A stretch of DNA of 14,149 bases from an uncultured Acinetobacter sp. (GTDB lineage Bacteria; Cyanobacteriota; Vampirovibrionia; Gastranaerophilales; Gastranaerophilaceae): assembly GCA_946623365.1 (NCBI GenBank), contig CAMORE010000047.1:1-14149 (forward strand), given 5' to 3'. The notes below the pieces were generated by a model. It ran no database searches. It saw only the letters and a list, made by a program, of their open reading frames with translations, and was not told the DNA's origin. Position 1 is the first letter of the stretch, and every line of letters starts with the position of its first letter. The position numbers and the translations under genes were made by a program. Positions 1 to 6,747 of the stretch are shown here, piece after piece.

Positions 1-5
1 AATAA

Positions 6-401
6 TTATGCTTCCGGAGCTGCTTCTTCAGCAGGAGCTTCTTCTGCTTTTTCAGCTTCAGCCTTAGCAGCTTCTTCAGCAGCTTTTTTAGCTTCTTCTT
101 CAGCAGCTTTCTTTGCTTGAGCTTTTTTAGAAAGTTTAACTGTTTCTGATTTTTTGTAATTTAATGTACCGTCATCATTACAGTTAGTAATCAAATATTT
201 AACTGTATCTGTAGGTTGAGCACCTTTTGAAATCCAAGCTAATGCAGATTCTTTATTTAGCTTCATTTCTTTTGTTTTAGGATTATAGTGACCTAATTCT
301 TCAATAGGTTTACCTTCTCTTTTTGTAGTTGAGTTAATAACGATAACTCTGTATGACGGAGCTTTCTTAGCACCTAATCTTTTTAATCTAATTTTTAACA
401 T
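6..401 (-). CDS. rpsP: 30S ribosomal protein S16 with Ala/Glu/Lys tail
   Basis: Small-subunit ribosomal protein S16, which binds 16S rRNA early in 30S assembly. The N-terminal 80 or so of 131 residues match the family: MLKIRLKRLGAKKAPSYRV at the start, then REGKPIEELGHYNP (28-41) and the W-I-S-K-G-A-Q-P-T-D segment (56-65). S16 is usually about 80-90 residues. Here residues 91-131 form a low-complexity tail of Ala, Glu and Lys, basic near residue 95 and acidic at the end. The ATG at 401 is preceded by an AAGGA-type ribosome binding site about 7 bases away. The gene lies downstream of secY but is separated from it by a terminator and has its own candidate promoter. S16 normally sits with rimM/trmD/rplS, so this position is unusual. 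The identification is sure; the role of the tail is unknown. Confidence 0.96.
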   Translation of the reverse strand: MLKIRLKRLGAKKAPSYRVIVINSTTKREGKPIEELGHYNPKTKEMKLNKESALAWISKGAQPTDTVKYLITNCNDDGTLNYKKSETVKLSKKAQAKKAAEEEAKKAAEEAAKAEAEKAEEAPAEEAAPEA

Positions 402-432
402 AACAATTTCCTTCTTTTTATTTCGACTTTTT

Positions 433-483
433 GGAGTCCAGCCGCGACTCCTAACTTGAGATGGGTTGAAAGAGGATACCCAT
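433..483 (-). promoter_or_regulatory. Two hairpins in the rpsP 5' leader
   Basis: In the untranslated leader of rpsP, two perfect hairpins lie in tandem. One pairs 478-483 with 461-466 (6 bp, 11-base loop). The other pairs 446-451 with 433-438 (GGAGTC/GACTCC, 7-base loop). In the RNA the loop of the first reads UCCUCUUU and could pair with the AAAGAAGGA that contains the rpsP ribosome binding site, with one bulged base. Neither hairpin is followed by a T-run, so they do not look like terminators. A ribosomal-protein leader that controls translation is a reasonable inference, but I do not recognise a named family. Confidence 0.35.
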
Positions 484-486
484 ATA

Positions 487-514
487 TTTATAAATAAACA
501 TAAAAATATTCCAA
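487..514 (-). promoter_or_regulatory. Candidate sigma-70 promoter of rpsP
   Basis: On the minus strand TTGGAA (509-514) and TATAAA (487-492) are separated by 16 bases, giving 4/6 and 5/6 matches to the consensus. It sits between the secY terminator and rpsP, where a promoter is needed, and predicts a leader of roughly 80 bases. The region is A+T-rich, so chance matches are likely; read by eye only. Confidence 0.4.
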
Positions 515-571
515 ATACAAGTATCTATAATAAAAATAACCTGCTTTTGTAAAATTTATTTACTTAAACAA

Positions 572-595
572 AACACGGGGCCATGACCCCGTGTT
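572..595 (-). terminator. Rho-independent terminator after secY
   Basis: A perfect 9-bp GC-rich stem (AACACGGGG at 572-580 against CCCCGTGTT at 587-595) with a 6-base loop. On the minus strand it is followed by TTGTTT. It lies 28 bases beyond the secY stop and should end the rpsE-rpmD-rplO-secY transcript, making rpsP a separate unit. Confidence 0.85.
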
Positions 596-623
596 ACTTT
601 GTATTCTATTTTTTATAACTAAC

Positions 624-1955
624 TTACTCTTTTAAGAAAGTTTCATAGTTTCTTGCAAGCAAATGCGTTCTAACCTGATTAATTAAATCAAGCGCAACAC
701 CAACCATGATTATCAGAGAAGTTGCTCCGATACCTTGGAATGTTGTAATTTTTGTTGCATAACTTGCAAAAGCAGGAACAAGAGCAATAAATCCTAATGC
801 TATTGCACCTATAAATGTTGTTTTTGTTAATATTTTATCTAATGCTTCTGCAGTCGGTCTTCCCGGTTTAACTCCCGGAATAGAAGAACCGTACTTTTTA
901 AGGTTATCCGCAATTTCTTTTGGCTGCATATTAGGCATAATTGAAGCGTAAAAGAATGTTAATGCAACAATCATTAAAAAGTATATTGCATAATATGTAA
1001 TACCGCTCGGATTAAATATTTTGTTCAGATACATAAATACTGTTTCCGCAGCACCTGTTAAATGAGCTTGCCCTACCAAGCTTAATACCGTAGATGGGAA
1101 CAAAAGTATTGCTATAGCAAAGATTATAGGCATAACTCCGCCCGGATTTAGCTTGAACGGAATAAATGTGTTAACTCCGCCATATACTTTATTTCCGACT
1201 TGTCGTTTAGGGTTAACTATTATAACTTTTCTTACAGCTTCCTGCATTATTACAATGAATATCATTGTAACAAAAAATATAACCATAAGCAGTGCGAGTC
1301 CCCACATCAAAGCGGATTCTTGCTGTACCATAAGAGCCGTTCTTGAAAAATAAAGCGGAATACCTGATATAATACCTACGAAGATAATCAGAGAGCCGCC
1401 GTTACCGATACCTCTTTCTGTTATTAACTCTGACATCCACATTACAAGAACTGAACCTGCTGTCAAAGAAACTATAGACGAGATGTAAAACATTGTATGA
1501 TTTACTCCCGGCATTATTGAATTAGGAAGATGAACCAAATAACTCATAAAAATTATTCCCTGAAATACTGCTAATACAACAGTAAATAATCTTGTATACT
1601 GAGATAACTTGCGCCTTCCCGCTTCACCCTCTTCTTTTTGTAACTTTTCTAATGACGGTATAATTACTGCCATTAACTGTATAATAATTGATGATGTAAT
1701 GTATGGTCCTATTCCTAAAGCAAAAATAGAAACCTTGCCCAACGCACCGCCTGTAAATAAATCTAAAAATCCTAACAGGTTATTTTGCGCCGCAAGATTT
1801 GCAAATGCTGTATTATTAATACCATACACAGGTAAATGAATCCCAAAGCGGAATAAAATAAGCATTCCAAAAGTAAAAATCAATTTTTCTTTTAGACCTG
1901 ACGCATTCCACATTGACATCAAATCTGCCGTAGTAGGCATTCTCATTCCTGTCAT
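624..1955 (-). CDS. secY: Protein translocase subunit SecY
   Basis: Central pore of the Sec translocon in the cytoplasmic membrane; with SecE and SecG it moves unfolded proteins across or into the membrane, driven by SecA or the ribosome. The 443 residues are the normal length and contain about ten hydrophobic segments. Recognisable signatures are FTGGALGKVSIFALGIGPYI (67-86), the ITERGIGNG loop after the fifth membrane span, and the cytoplasmic loop IPGVKPGRPTAEALDKIL that contacts SecA and ribosomes. The ATG at 1955 has an AGAGGA site 9 bases upstream. It is the last gene of the truncated spc-type operon, 175 bases after rplO; that spacer contains octamer repeats. It is followed by a strong terminator and rpsP instead of the usual adk/map/infA. 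Confidence 0.97.
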   Translation of the reverse strand: MTGMRMPTTADLMSMWNASGLKEKLIFTFGMLILFRFGIHLPVYGINNTAFANLAAQNNLLGFLDLFTGGALGKVSIFALGIGPYITSSIIIQLMAVIIPSLEKLQKEEGEAGRRKLSQYTRLFTVVLAVFQGIIFMSYLVHLPNSIMPGVNHTMFYISSIVSLTAGSVLVMWMSELITERGIGNGGSLIIFVGIISGIPLYFSRTALMVQQESALMWGLALLMVIFFVTMIFIVIMQEAVRKVIIVNPKRQVGNKVYGGVNTFIPFKLNPGGVMPIIFAIAILLFPSTVLSLVGQAHLTGAAETVFMYLNKIFNPSGITYYAIYFLMIVALTFFYASIMPNMQPKEIADNLKKYGSSIPGVKPGRPTAEALDKILTKTTFIGAIALGFIALVPAFASYATKITTFQGIGATSLIIMVGVALDLINQVRTHLLARNYETFLKE

Positions 1956-1991
1956 TTTTTGTATTCCTCTTTATATATAAACGTACACATT

Positions 1992-2130
1992 GTGACTAAG
2001 TGATTAAGTGATTAAGTGACCGAGTGAGTTTTAAATAATTTTCAATAACAAATTAGTTATATTATAAACTTGTTTAATATTCACTTAGTCACTTTATCAC
2101 TTAGCAAAGCGATGCCACTTAATCACTTTA
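1992..2130. repeat. Inverted array of 8-base AAGTGATT units, secY-rplO spacer
   Basis: Positions 1992-2028 hold about four head-to-tail degenerate copies of AAGTGATT. Positions 2082-2130 hold reverse-complement copies (CACTTAATCACTTA type), interrupted by GCAAAGCGATGC (2104-2115). The segment 1997-2018 pairs with 2082-2103 at 20 of 22 positions across a 63-base A+T-rich loop, so the spacer can fold into a long stem-loop in DNA or RNA. On the minus strand the loop contains a TATAAT-like word (2061-2066) without a clear -35. The array lies between the rplO stop and the secY ribosome binding site. Confidence 0.8.
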
Positions 2131-2583
2131 CTAAACTAATTCAATCTTTCCGCCTGCTGCTTCAATTTTTTCTTTAGCAGAAGGGGTTACATAGTTAGCC
2201 TTTATTGTTAAAGCTTTCTTGATTTCACCGTTACCTAAAATTCTCAAACCTTCGCTTGATGGGTGAACTTTTTTAGCTTCTTTTAATGTTTCAAGAGAAA
2301 TTTCCTTTAGATTAAGAGCCTCTAATCTGCCTACATTTATTGCTGCATAGTTAATTTTATTAATAATTTGGAAGCCTTTTAATTTAGGAAGTCTTCTATA
2401 TGCCGGCATTTGTCCGCCTTCAAAACCTCTTTTTGAAGTTCTGCCTGATCTTTGACCTTCACCGTTATTACCGCGGCTTGAAGTTTTACCACATCCTGAA
2501 GAACGACCACGACCAACTCTTACGGTTTTCTTGGTAGCACCTTCTGCAGGTTTTAAATCTGTTAATTCTATTTTGTTTGTCAT
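2131..2583 (-). CDS. rplO: 50S ribosomal protein L15
   Basis: Large-subunit protein L15, a late assembly protein lying along 23S rRNA. The 150 residues match the family: LTDLKPAEGATKKTVRVGRG near the N-terminus, then the Gly/Arg-rich extended arm (GRSSGCGKTSSRGNNG, GQRSG, KRGFEGGQMP, RRLPKLKGF) and a globular C-terminal half ending in IEAAGGKIEL. The ATG at 2583 is chosen because an AAGGA site stands 9 bases upstream and the protein then begins MTNKIELTDLKP, like other L15s. The alternative ATG at 2601 adds six residues and has no ribosome binding site. It is third in the rpsE-rpmD-rplO-secY order and has an octamer-repeat spacer on each side. Confidence 0.96.
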   Translation of the reverse strand: MTNKIELTDLKPAEGATKKTVRVGRGRSSGCGKTSSRGNNGEGQRSGRTSKRGFEGGQMPAYRRLPKLKGFQIINKINYAAINVGRLEALNLKEISLETLKEAKKVHPSSEGLRILGNGEIKKALTIKANYVTPSAKEKIEAAGGKIELV

Positions 2584-2604
2584 TTTTCTAGTCCTTTTCA
2601 TTTT

Positions 2605-2727
2605 AGTGATTGCGTGATTAAGTGAGCATGTGATTAAGTGGATATCATTATGATTTTTGTGCCGCTTGACTTATTGTGAACATAAAATTCACTCAATCAC
2701 TTAATCACTCAATCACTTAATCACATC
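2605..2727. repeat. Inverted array of 8-base AAGTGATT units, rplO-rpmD spacer
   Basis: A second array of the same unit as at 1992-2130. Copies of GTGATTAA/GTGATTG occur at 2605-2640, and reverse-complement copies (TCACTTAA, TCACTCAA) at 2690-2725. The segment 2605-2625 pairs with 2697-2717 at 20 of 21 positions with a 71-base loop. The loop sequence is not similar to that of the first array; only the octamer arms are shared. The array fills most of the 151 bases between the rpmD stop and the rplO start and ends just before the rplO ribosome binding site. Confidence 0.8.
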
Positions 2728-2734
2728 ACAAAAG

Positions 2735-2926
2735 TTATTTTGTAACTTCTAACAAGTGTGATATCTTATTAACCATACCCATTATAACAGGGCTTTCTTC
2801 ATGTTCTACTACTTGATCTTTTTTAGTGAACCCTAAAGCTCTGGCAACTTTGCATTGAGCTTCAGAACATCCGATTAAACTTTTAACAAGTTTAATTTGT
2901 ATTTTTTTATTTGCTGTTTTTGCCAT
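2735..2926 (-). CDS. rpmD: 50S ribosomal protein L30
   Basis: Small large-subunit protein L30, 63 residues, the usual bacterial length. The fold signature is visible: KIQIKLVKSLIGCSEAQCKV, then ALGFTKKDQVVEHEESPVIMGMVNKI and a short leucine-rich end. The ATG at 2926 has a strong AAAGGAAAG site. It lies 21 bases downstream of rpsE, as in the classical spc operon, and is followed by an unusually long repeat-bearing spacer before rplO. Residues 20 and 25 are cysteines, which is unremarkable for L30. Confidence 0.94.
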   Translation of the reverse strand: MAKTANKKIQIKLVKSLIGCSEAQCKVARALGFTKKDQVVEHEESPVIMGMVNKISHLLEVTK

Positions 2927-2947
2927 TTTTACTTTCCTTTATATTTA

Positions 2948-3631
2948 TTAATTTAATAATTCAGACATTGTTAAGCCGCGTTTTTTAGCAACATCATTGA
3001 ACATTCTTAATGATTTAAGAGCATCCATAGTAGCATATGCTGCATTAAGAGGAGACTTGGAACCTTGTGATTTTGTTAAGATATTTTCTATACCTGCAAG
3101 TTCCAATACAGGACGAACTGCACCACCTGCAATAATACCTGTACCTTGAGATGCCGGTCTTAACATAACCTTACCTGCACCTGAACGTCCGACAATCGGG
3201 TGCGGAATAGTTGTTTTAAAAATAGGAACAGTTATTAAGTTCTTTCTGCCGTCAGCAATAGCCTTTTGAATTGCAATAATAACTTCAGCAGCTTTTGCAC
3301 AACCGACCCCTACTTGACCTTTCATGTTACCGACAATAACAACAACTCTGAAACTTAATTTTTTACCGCCTTTTACAACCTTTGTAACACGACTGATTTG
3401 AACAACTTGTTCTTTCCATTCGGACTCTGGTTTAACTTCAGCAGTTTCAACATTTTTCTTTTTGTTTCTTTGTTTTTTCGAAGGAAGCTTTGTAACAACT
3501 TCTTCTGTTACATCTTCTTCTACTTCGTTGGCTTCTGTTGCTTCAGATTCTGCGGAAGTATCTTCTGTAGTTTCTACCGTTTCTTCAGCTTGGGTCTCAT
3601 TTAACCCTTCAATTTTTTCTTCTTCTGACAT
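2948..3631 (-). CDS. rpsE: 30S ribosomal protein S5 with acidic N-terminal extension
   Basis: Small-subunit protein S5, involved in translational accuracy and mRNA helicase activity at the entry channel. With the ATG at 3631 the protein has 227 residues. The S5 core starts near residue 72 (EWKEQVVQISRVTKVVKGGK) and runs through GRKNLITVPIFKTTIPHP and the glycine-rich GRSGAGKVMLRPASQGTGII region to LTKSQGSKSPLNAAYATMDAL. S5 is usually about 165 residues. The extra 70 residues are first strongly acidic (Glu/Thr-rich, 1-47) and then basic (SKKQRNKKK, 51-59). The ATG at 3631 has AGAAAGG 6 bases upstream. The frame stays open to 3913, but that part lacks a ribosome binding site and looks like noncoding A+T-rich DNA. 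Here rpsE is the first gene; rplR, its usual predecessor, is absent and a divergent gene takes its place. Confidence 0.95.
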   Translation of the reverse strand: MSEEEKIEGLNETQAEETVETTEDTSAESEATEANEVEEDVTEEVVTKLPSKKQRNKKKNVETAEVKPESEWKEQVVQISRVTKVVKGGKKLSFRVVVIVGNMKGQVGVGCAKAAEVIIAIQKAIADGRKNLITVPIFKTTIPHPIVGRSGAGKVMLRPASQGTGIIAGGAVRPVLELAGIENILTKSQGSKSPLNAAYATMDALKSLRMFNDVAKKRGLTMSELLN

Positions 3632-3948
3632 GTTATACCTTTCTAATTTTCTAACATTTGTAACACTGTTTTTCGGTTTATTTATCCGATTTTCATGGCA
3701 ATTGAAATTAAAAACATACACAAAGAACCGATTTTTCGGCCTCATAATATTCAATTGCGGGTTATTTTCTGACCCTCTCATTCTAGTATAAACAAATTTT
3801 ACATGCAAGCCATATCTTTTTTCCGTCTTTAAATTGTTAATTTTTGTAAATTTATTTTCAAAAAGACTAAAGTTTTTTTTATAAATGCCGATATACATAA
3901 TATCAATCAGCAAAAGTAAGGGATTAATTTATACAGATAGGGGAAAAT
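3632..3948. promoter_or_regulatory. Divergent intergenic region between rpsE and the EF-hand gene
   Basis: This 317-base A+T-rich region must hold promoters for both divergent genes, but none stands out. On the minus strand TATACT (RC of 3785-3790) is a possible -10 for rpsE without a convincing -35; on the plus strand only A+T-rich words precede 3949. In the rpsE leader four short segments can pair in alternative ways: TCGGTT (3673-3678), CCGA (3686-3689), AACCGA (3726-3731) and TCGG (3736-3739). The local hairpins are first with second and third with fourth; the competing pair is first with third, a perfect 6 bp. This could be a regulatory leader or chance. No gene is supported here. Confidence 0.4.
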
Positions 3949-5025
3949 ATGAATAGCATGCAAGGAGTAAAATTTGGCTCTTTAACAGCAAAACAAGTCG
4001 GCTACATGAGTTTTGAAGAAATTGATATTAACAAAGACGGTTTTATTACCGAAGAAGAAATAAACTCTCTTTTTAATACAAAACAATTTGATATATTAGA
4101 CTTATCCACTATAGATAAAGACGCAGACAAAAAAGTTACCGAACAAGAATACGAATTCTGGCAGCAAGAAGCAGAAGTTCAATCAGTCACAGACAGCCTA
4201 AAAAAGCAAGCTATAAGAGATTTTATAGGACACGATGAAGAGGACATCAAAAATGTTTTAAAAATGATTGATGAATATAAAACTATATTTATACAAAATT
4301 TTCAGAAAACAGGTAATATAGTTGAAATGGCAGAAAGGTATAAACAAAAATTACCTGCTAAGTACATGGAGATAAAACAATACGCAATGTATAATACAAA
4401 ATCTGCAATCAAAAACAGAGTTGTAGAAAAAATTATGCAAGAAGTTATTGACGACAGCAAAAATGCAAATAAAGAGTATAGCGGAATCATAAAAGAATCA
4501 GCATTTACACTATCAGATAACGCAAGAAGACTTTTAGGTAATGAGTTGTCAAAAGAAGCAGAAAAGTACATAAAAACATATGATGCCGATAATTTAGAAG
4601 AATTCTTAGCTTTACATTTGAGAACATTCCTTCAAAACACAGATAAATCAAAGCTTTCCGATGCAATTTATGCTTGGGAAAACAGCAAGGATAAACTTGA
4701 ACATTTATCTTTGGATGCAGCTTTTCAACAAATGAAAAATAATGCTAAAAACTTTTTATTATTTGCAATTGACCAAGGAGTAAATATTACACTAAAAAAT
4801 GTAACTGTAAGAACAGAGGTTGCGATAGTACCCGCACTTGCTCAATATAAAAACTCCGCAGAGCTGCAAGATGCAATTGACAAAATCATAAGTCAACTAT
4901 CTAAATTAACCAAACTTGAACAAATAAAAGATATGAGCAATGTTACAAAAGTTAACCCTTCTGAAAATAATGAAAAAAAATTCAGTCCTGATTTTAATGT
5001 AAAAAACATATTTTACAAAAACTGA
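3949..5025 (+). CDS. EF-hand calcium-binding protein, otherwise uncharacterised
   Basis: A 358-residue protein with an N-terminal EF-hand pair. The first loop (26-37) is canonical: D26, N28, D30, G31, I33 and E37 at loop positions 1, 3, 5, 6, 8 and 12. The second (56-67) has D56, D58, D60, V63 and E67, with Lys instead of Gly at position 6. Both should bind calcium. Residues 75-330 are rich in charged and helix-forming residues, mostly alpha-helical by eye, with no known domain recognised. The C-terminus (331-358) is polar and probably disordered. There is no signal peptide or membrane segment, so it is likely cytoplasmic unless exported unconventionally. The ATG at 3949 follows GGGG (3940-3943) at a spacing of 5. 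It is transcribed away from rpsE and separated from the next gene by 123 bases, so it is probably monocistronic. Calcium sensing or buffering is an inference from the loops. Confidence 0.85.
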   Translation: MNSMQGVKFGSLTAKQVGYMSFEEIDINKDGFITEEEINSLFNTKQFDILDLSTIDKDADKKVTEQEYEFWQQEAEVQSVTDSLKKQAIRDFIGHDEEDIKNVLKMIDEYKTIFIQNFQKTGNIVEMAERYKQKLPAKYMEIKQYAMYNTKSAIKNRVVEKIMQEVIDDSKNANKEYSGIIKESAFTLSDNARRLLGNELSKEAEKYIKTYDADNLEEFLALHLRTFLQNTDKSKLSDAIYAWENSKDKLEHLSLDAAFQQMKNNAKNFLLFAIDQGVNITLKNVTVRTEVAIVPALAQYKNSAELQDAIDKIISQLSKLTKLEQIKDMSNVTKVNPSENNEKKFSPDFNVKNIFYKN

Positions 5026-5084
5026 AATAATACACTTTTTCAAAATATCATGATAAAAATCATAGAACAGTTTTCCCTGACTAC

Positions 5085-5113
5085 TTGCCATAATTCAGGT
5101 TTTACGGTAGAAT
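5085..5113 (+). promoter_or_regulatory. Strong candidate sigma-70 promoter of the ruvX operon
   Basis: TTGCCA (5085-5090) and TAGAAT (5108-5113) are separated by exactly 17 bases, each 5/6 to consensus. It is the best promoter match in the window. Transcription would begin near 5120 and leave a leader of about 30 bases before the ATG at 5149. The upstream gap 5026-5084 has only a weak 5-bp A+T stem (5050-5063), not a convincing terminator for the EF-hand gene. Confidence 0.6.
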
Positions 5114-5148
5114 CAAATTATCCGTTTTAGAACTGTTTGAGGATTTAC

Positions 5149-6747
5149 ATGAATAAAATTCAAATAAAAGCAGAAATTTTAGCAACTCTGGCGGCTCTGT
5201 CCACTTCTGTTAAGCCTGATTCTGCATTAATTACAGATTTAAAGAATATTGAAGATAAAAAAGCAGTTCTTGACATCTTAATAAGAGAACTTATAACAGC
5301 TCCCGAACAAAAAGCAATGCTGGTTTGCTGGCTATTAAGCGAATTAATTGAAAAAGATGTTTTAAGCGATGAATTATGGAACATTATAAAATCACCGGAT
5401 TACAATGATCACCTGAAAATGATTGCTTTTAATATGTTGAAAGATTTGGGCAACAAAATTGATTATGATGTTATAAGCGGATATTTTGATCAATTTAATG
5501 AATTAATCAATGAAGAAACAAAACAACTGTTGGAAACAGCAATAATGAATCCTGAAGCTCAAATTGATTTTATGGACTTTTTAAGTGCAATATCCGACAG
5601 CGACAAAATAACATTAATTGAATCTCTCGAAAATGACTACGAATATGACAGTCTTGCAAATATTTTAATCCCCGTATTTCTATACTATATGGACACCGAA
5701 ATCGGATTTAAAGCGTTGGAAATATTGGGAAGAACAAAGTCTCAACTTGCATATCATGCAATAGAGAATGCAAAAAAGTATGCAGCGCCAAAGCTTATCA
5801 GCAGGATTAATAAAGCTCTTTCCGAGCTTAAAATGTCAGGAGTCCGCGTTGATAATACGAAAGAGTTTTACAATAATATTTTAAAAGAATCAAAACCATA
5901 CAAAACATACGTATCTTTCCCTGACGGACACGGAAATATGGCAATTATATTCACCAGAAAAAGAGCAAATAAGACTTTGCAGTTTTTGGCAATTGTCATA
6001 AACCCAAGATATGGTATACTTGATACATTTGGTTTTCATGTTATGTCTGAGCATGATTTTTACAGAGTTGTAGACAAATTTTATAACTATCAGGAACGAT
6101 ATGAAGTAGAACCGGAAATAATTAAATTTTTACTTGATCAGGCTGAAGAAAATTCACATATAAATGGAGAACCGATTCCTTATGAATACATCTGCTGGCA
6201 AAGTATTTTACTTGATATAGAACCAAAAAAACCTGAGCTTGAATTAGAAAAAATAGAACTTAACCAAAAAGATATTGATAAGCTTTGTTTAAGTGATTAT
6301 GTTCAGAATTGGTTTTTTGATGAAATTACGTCTGACACATTCGCAGTATTTATTAAAGAACTGTCAAAAGAATACAAGGATAATAATTTTAATATAGATT
6401 TAGATAAATTTATAGCGGAGCATTATGACGAAGTATACACAGCTCCTGAACTTGCTTACAAACTTGTTATATTTAATTTGGCGGCATATCTTAGATTTAT
6501 CAAAGGCGATATAGAATTAGCAACAATATTTTATTCCTTAGGTACAAACTATCAATTCTTAACTAATATTATCAGAAAAAGTATATACGAGTATTATGTA
6601 GGACGAAGATATCTTTTAAAAAATCAAAAGAACACAAAAAATGTTTTTGGAACAAAAAAAGAACAAAACGACGGGGACTTCAAATTGCTGCAGCTTGACT
6701 TAATTATATCAAGCATAGAATCAAAATGGGTTGATAATAATGCATAA
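5149..6747 (+). CDS. Uncharacterised helical, HEAT-like protein upstream of ruvX
   Basis: A 532-residue protein I do not recognise. Residues 1-230 look like successive antiparallel helix pairs of the HEAT/ARM type (for example ITAPEQKAMLVCWLLSELIEKD and DYNDHLKMIAFNMLKDLG). Residues 250-312 seem strand-rich (YKTYVSFPDGHGNMAIIF, LQFLAIVINPRYGILDTFGF). The rest returns to helices, ending with a conserved-looking LAYKLVIFNLAAYLRFIKGD segment (435-454). It has no signal peptide, clear membrane span or catalytic motif; a scaffold or protein-binding role is only a guess. The ATG at 5149 has GAGGA 6 bases upstream; a TTG at 5137 is in frame but overlaps that site. Its last 8 bases overlap ruvX, indicating translational coupling. 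Confidence 0.85.
   Translation: MNKIQIKAEILATLAALSTSVKPDSALITDLKNIEDKKAVLDILIRELITAPEQKAMLVCWLLSELIEKDVLSDELWNIIKSPDYNDHLKMIAFNMLKDLGNKIDYDVISGYFDQFNELINEETKQLLETAIMNPEAQIDFMDFLSAISDSDKITLIESLENDYEYDSLANILIPVFLYYMDTEIGFKALEILGRTKSQLAYHAIENAKKYAAPKLISRINKALSELKMSGVRVDNTKEFYNNILKESKPYKTYVSFPDGHGNMAIIFTRKRANKTLQFLAIVINPRYGILDTFGFHVMSEHDFYRVVDKFYNYQERYEVEPEIIKFLLDQAEENSHINGEPIPYEYICWQSILLDIEPKKPELELEKIELNQKDIDKLCLSDYVQNWFFDEITSDTFAVFIKELSKEYKDNNFNIDLDKFIAEHYDEVYTAPELAYKLVIFNLAAYLRFIKGDIELATIFYSLGTNYQFLTNIIRKSIYEYYVGRRYLLKNQKNTKNVFGTKKEQNDGDFKLLQLDLIISSIESKWVDNNA

Noticed and set aside
433..451. Terminator upstream of rpsP
   Set aside because: The 6-bp hairpin is followed by AAAAAG on the coding strand, not a T-run, and lies inside the rpsP leader.
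1153..1839. Plus-strand open frames inside secY
   Set aside because: They are antisense shadows of a well-supported gene, with no family resemblance.
2584..2601. Earlier ATG for rplO at 2601
   Set aside because: It lacks a ribosome binding site; AAGGA before 2583 and the usual L15 N-terminus favour the shorter form.
1992..2727. CRISPR array
   Set aside because: The repeats are 8-base units head to tail or facing, without regular 28-37 base repeats or unique spacers, and no cas genes are near.
3398..3791. Plus-strand open frames opposite rpsE (3398-3604, 3462-3791)
   Set aside because: They mirror the acidic low-complexity part of rpsE and have Ser/Phe-rich low-complexity translations with no initiation signals.
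3632..3913. In-frame extension of rpsE giving a 321-residue protein
   Set aside because: The extra 94 residues have no S5 similarity and no ribosome binding site at their start, while the ATG at 3631 has AGAAAGG.
5137..5148. TTG start four codons before the HEAT-like gene
   Set aside because: It would overlap the GAGGA site that serves the ATG at 5149.
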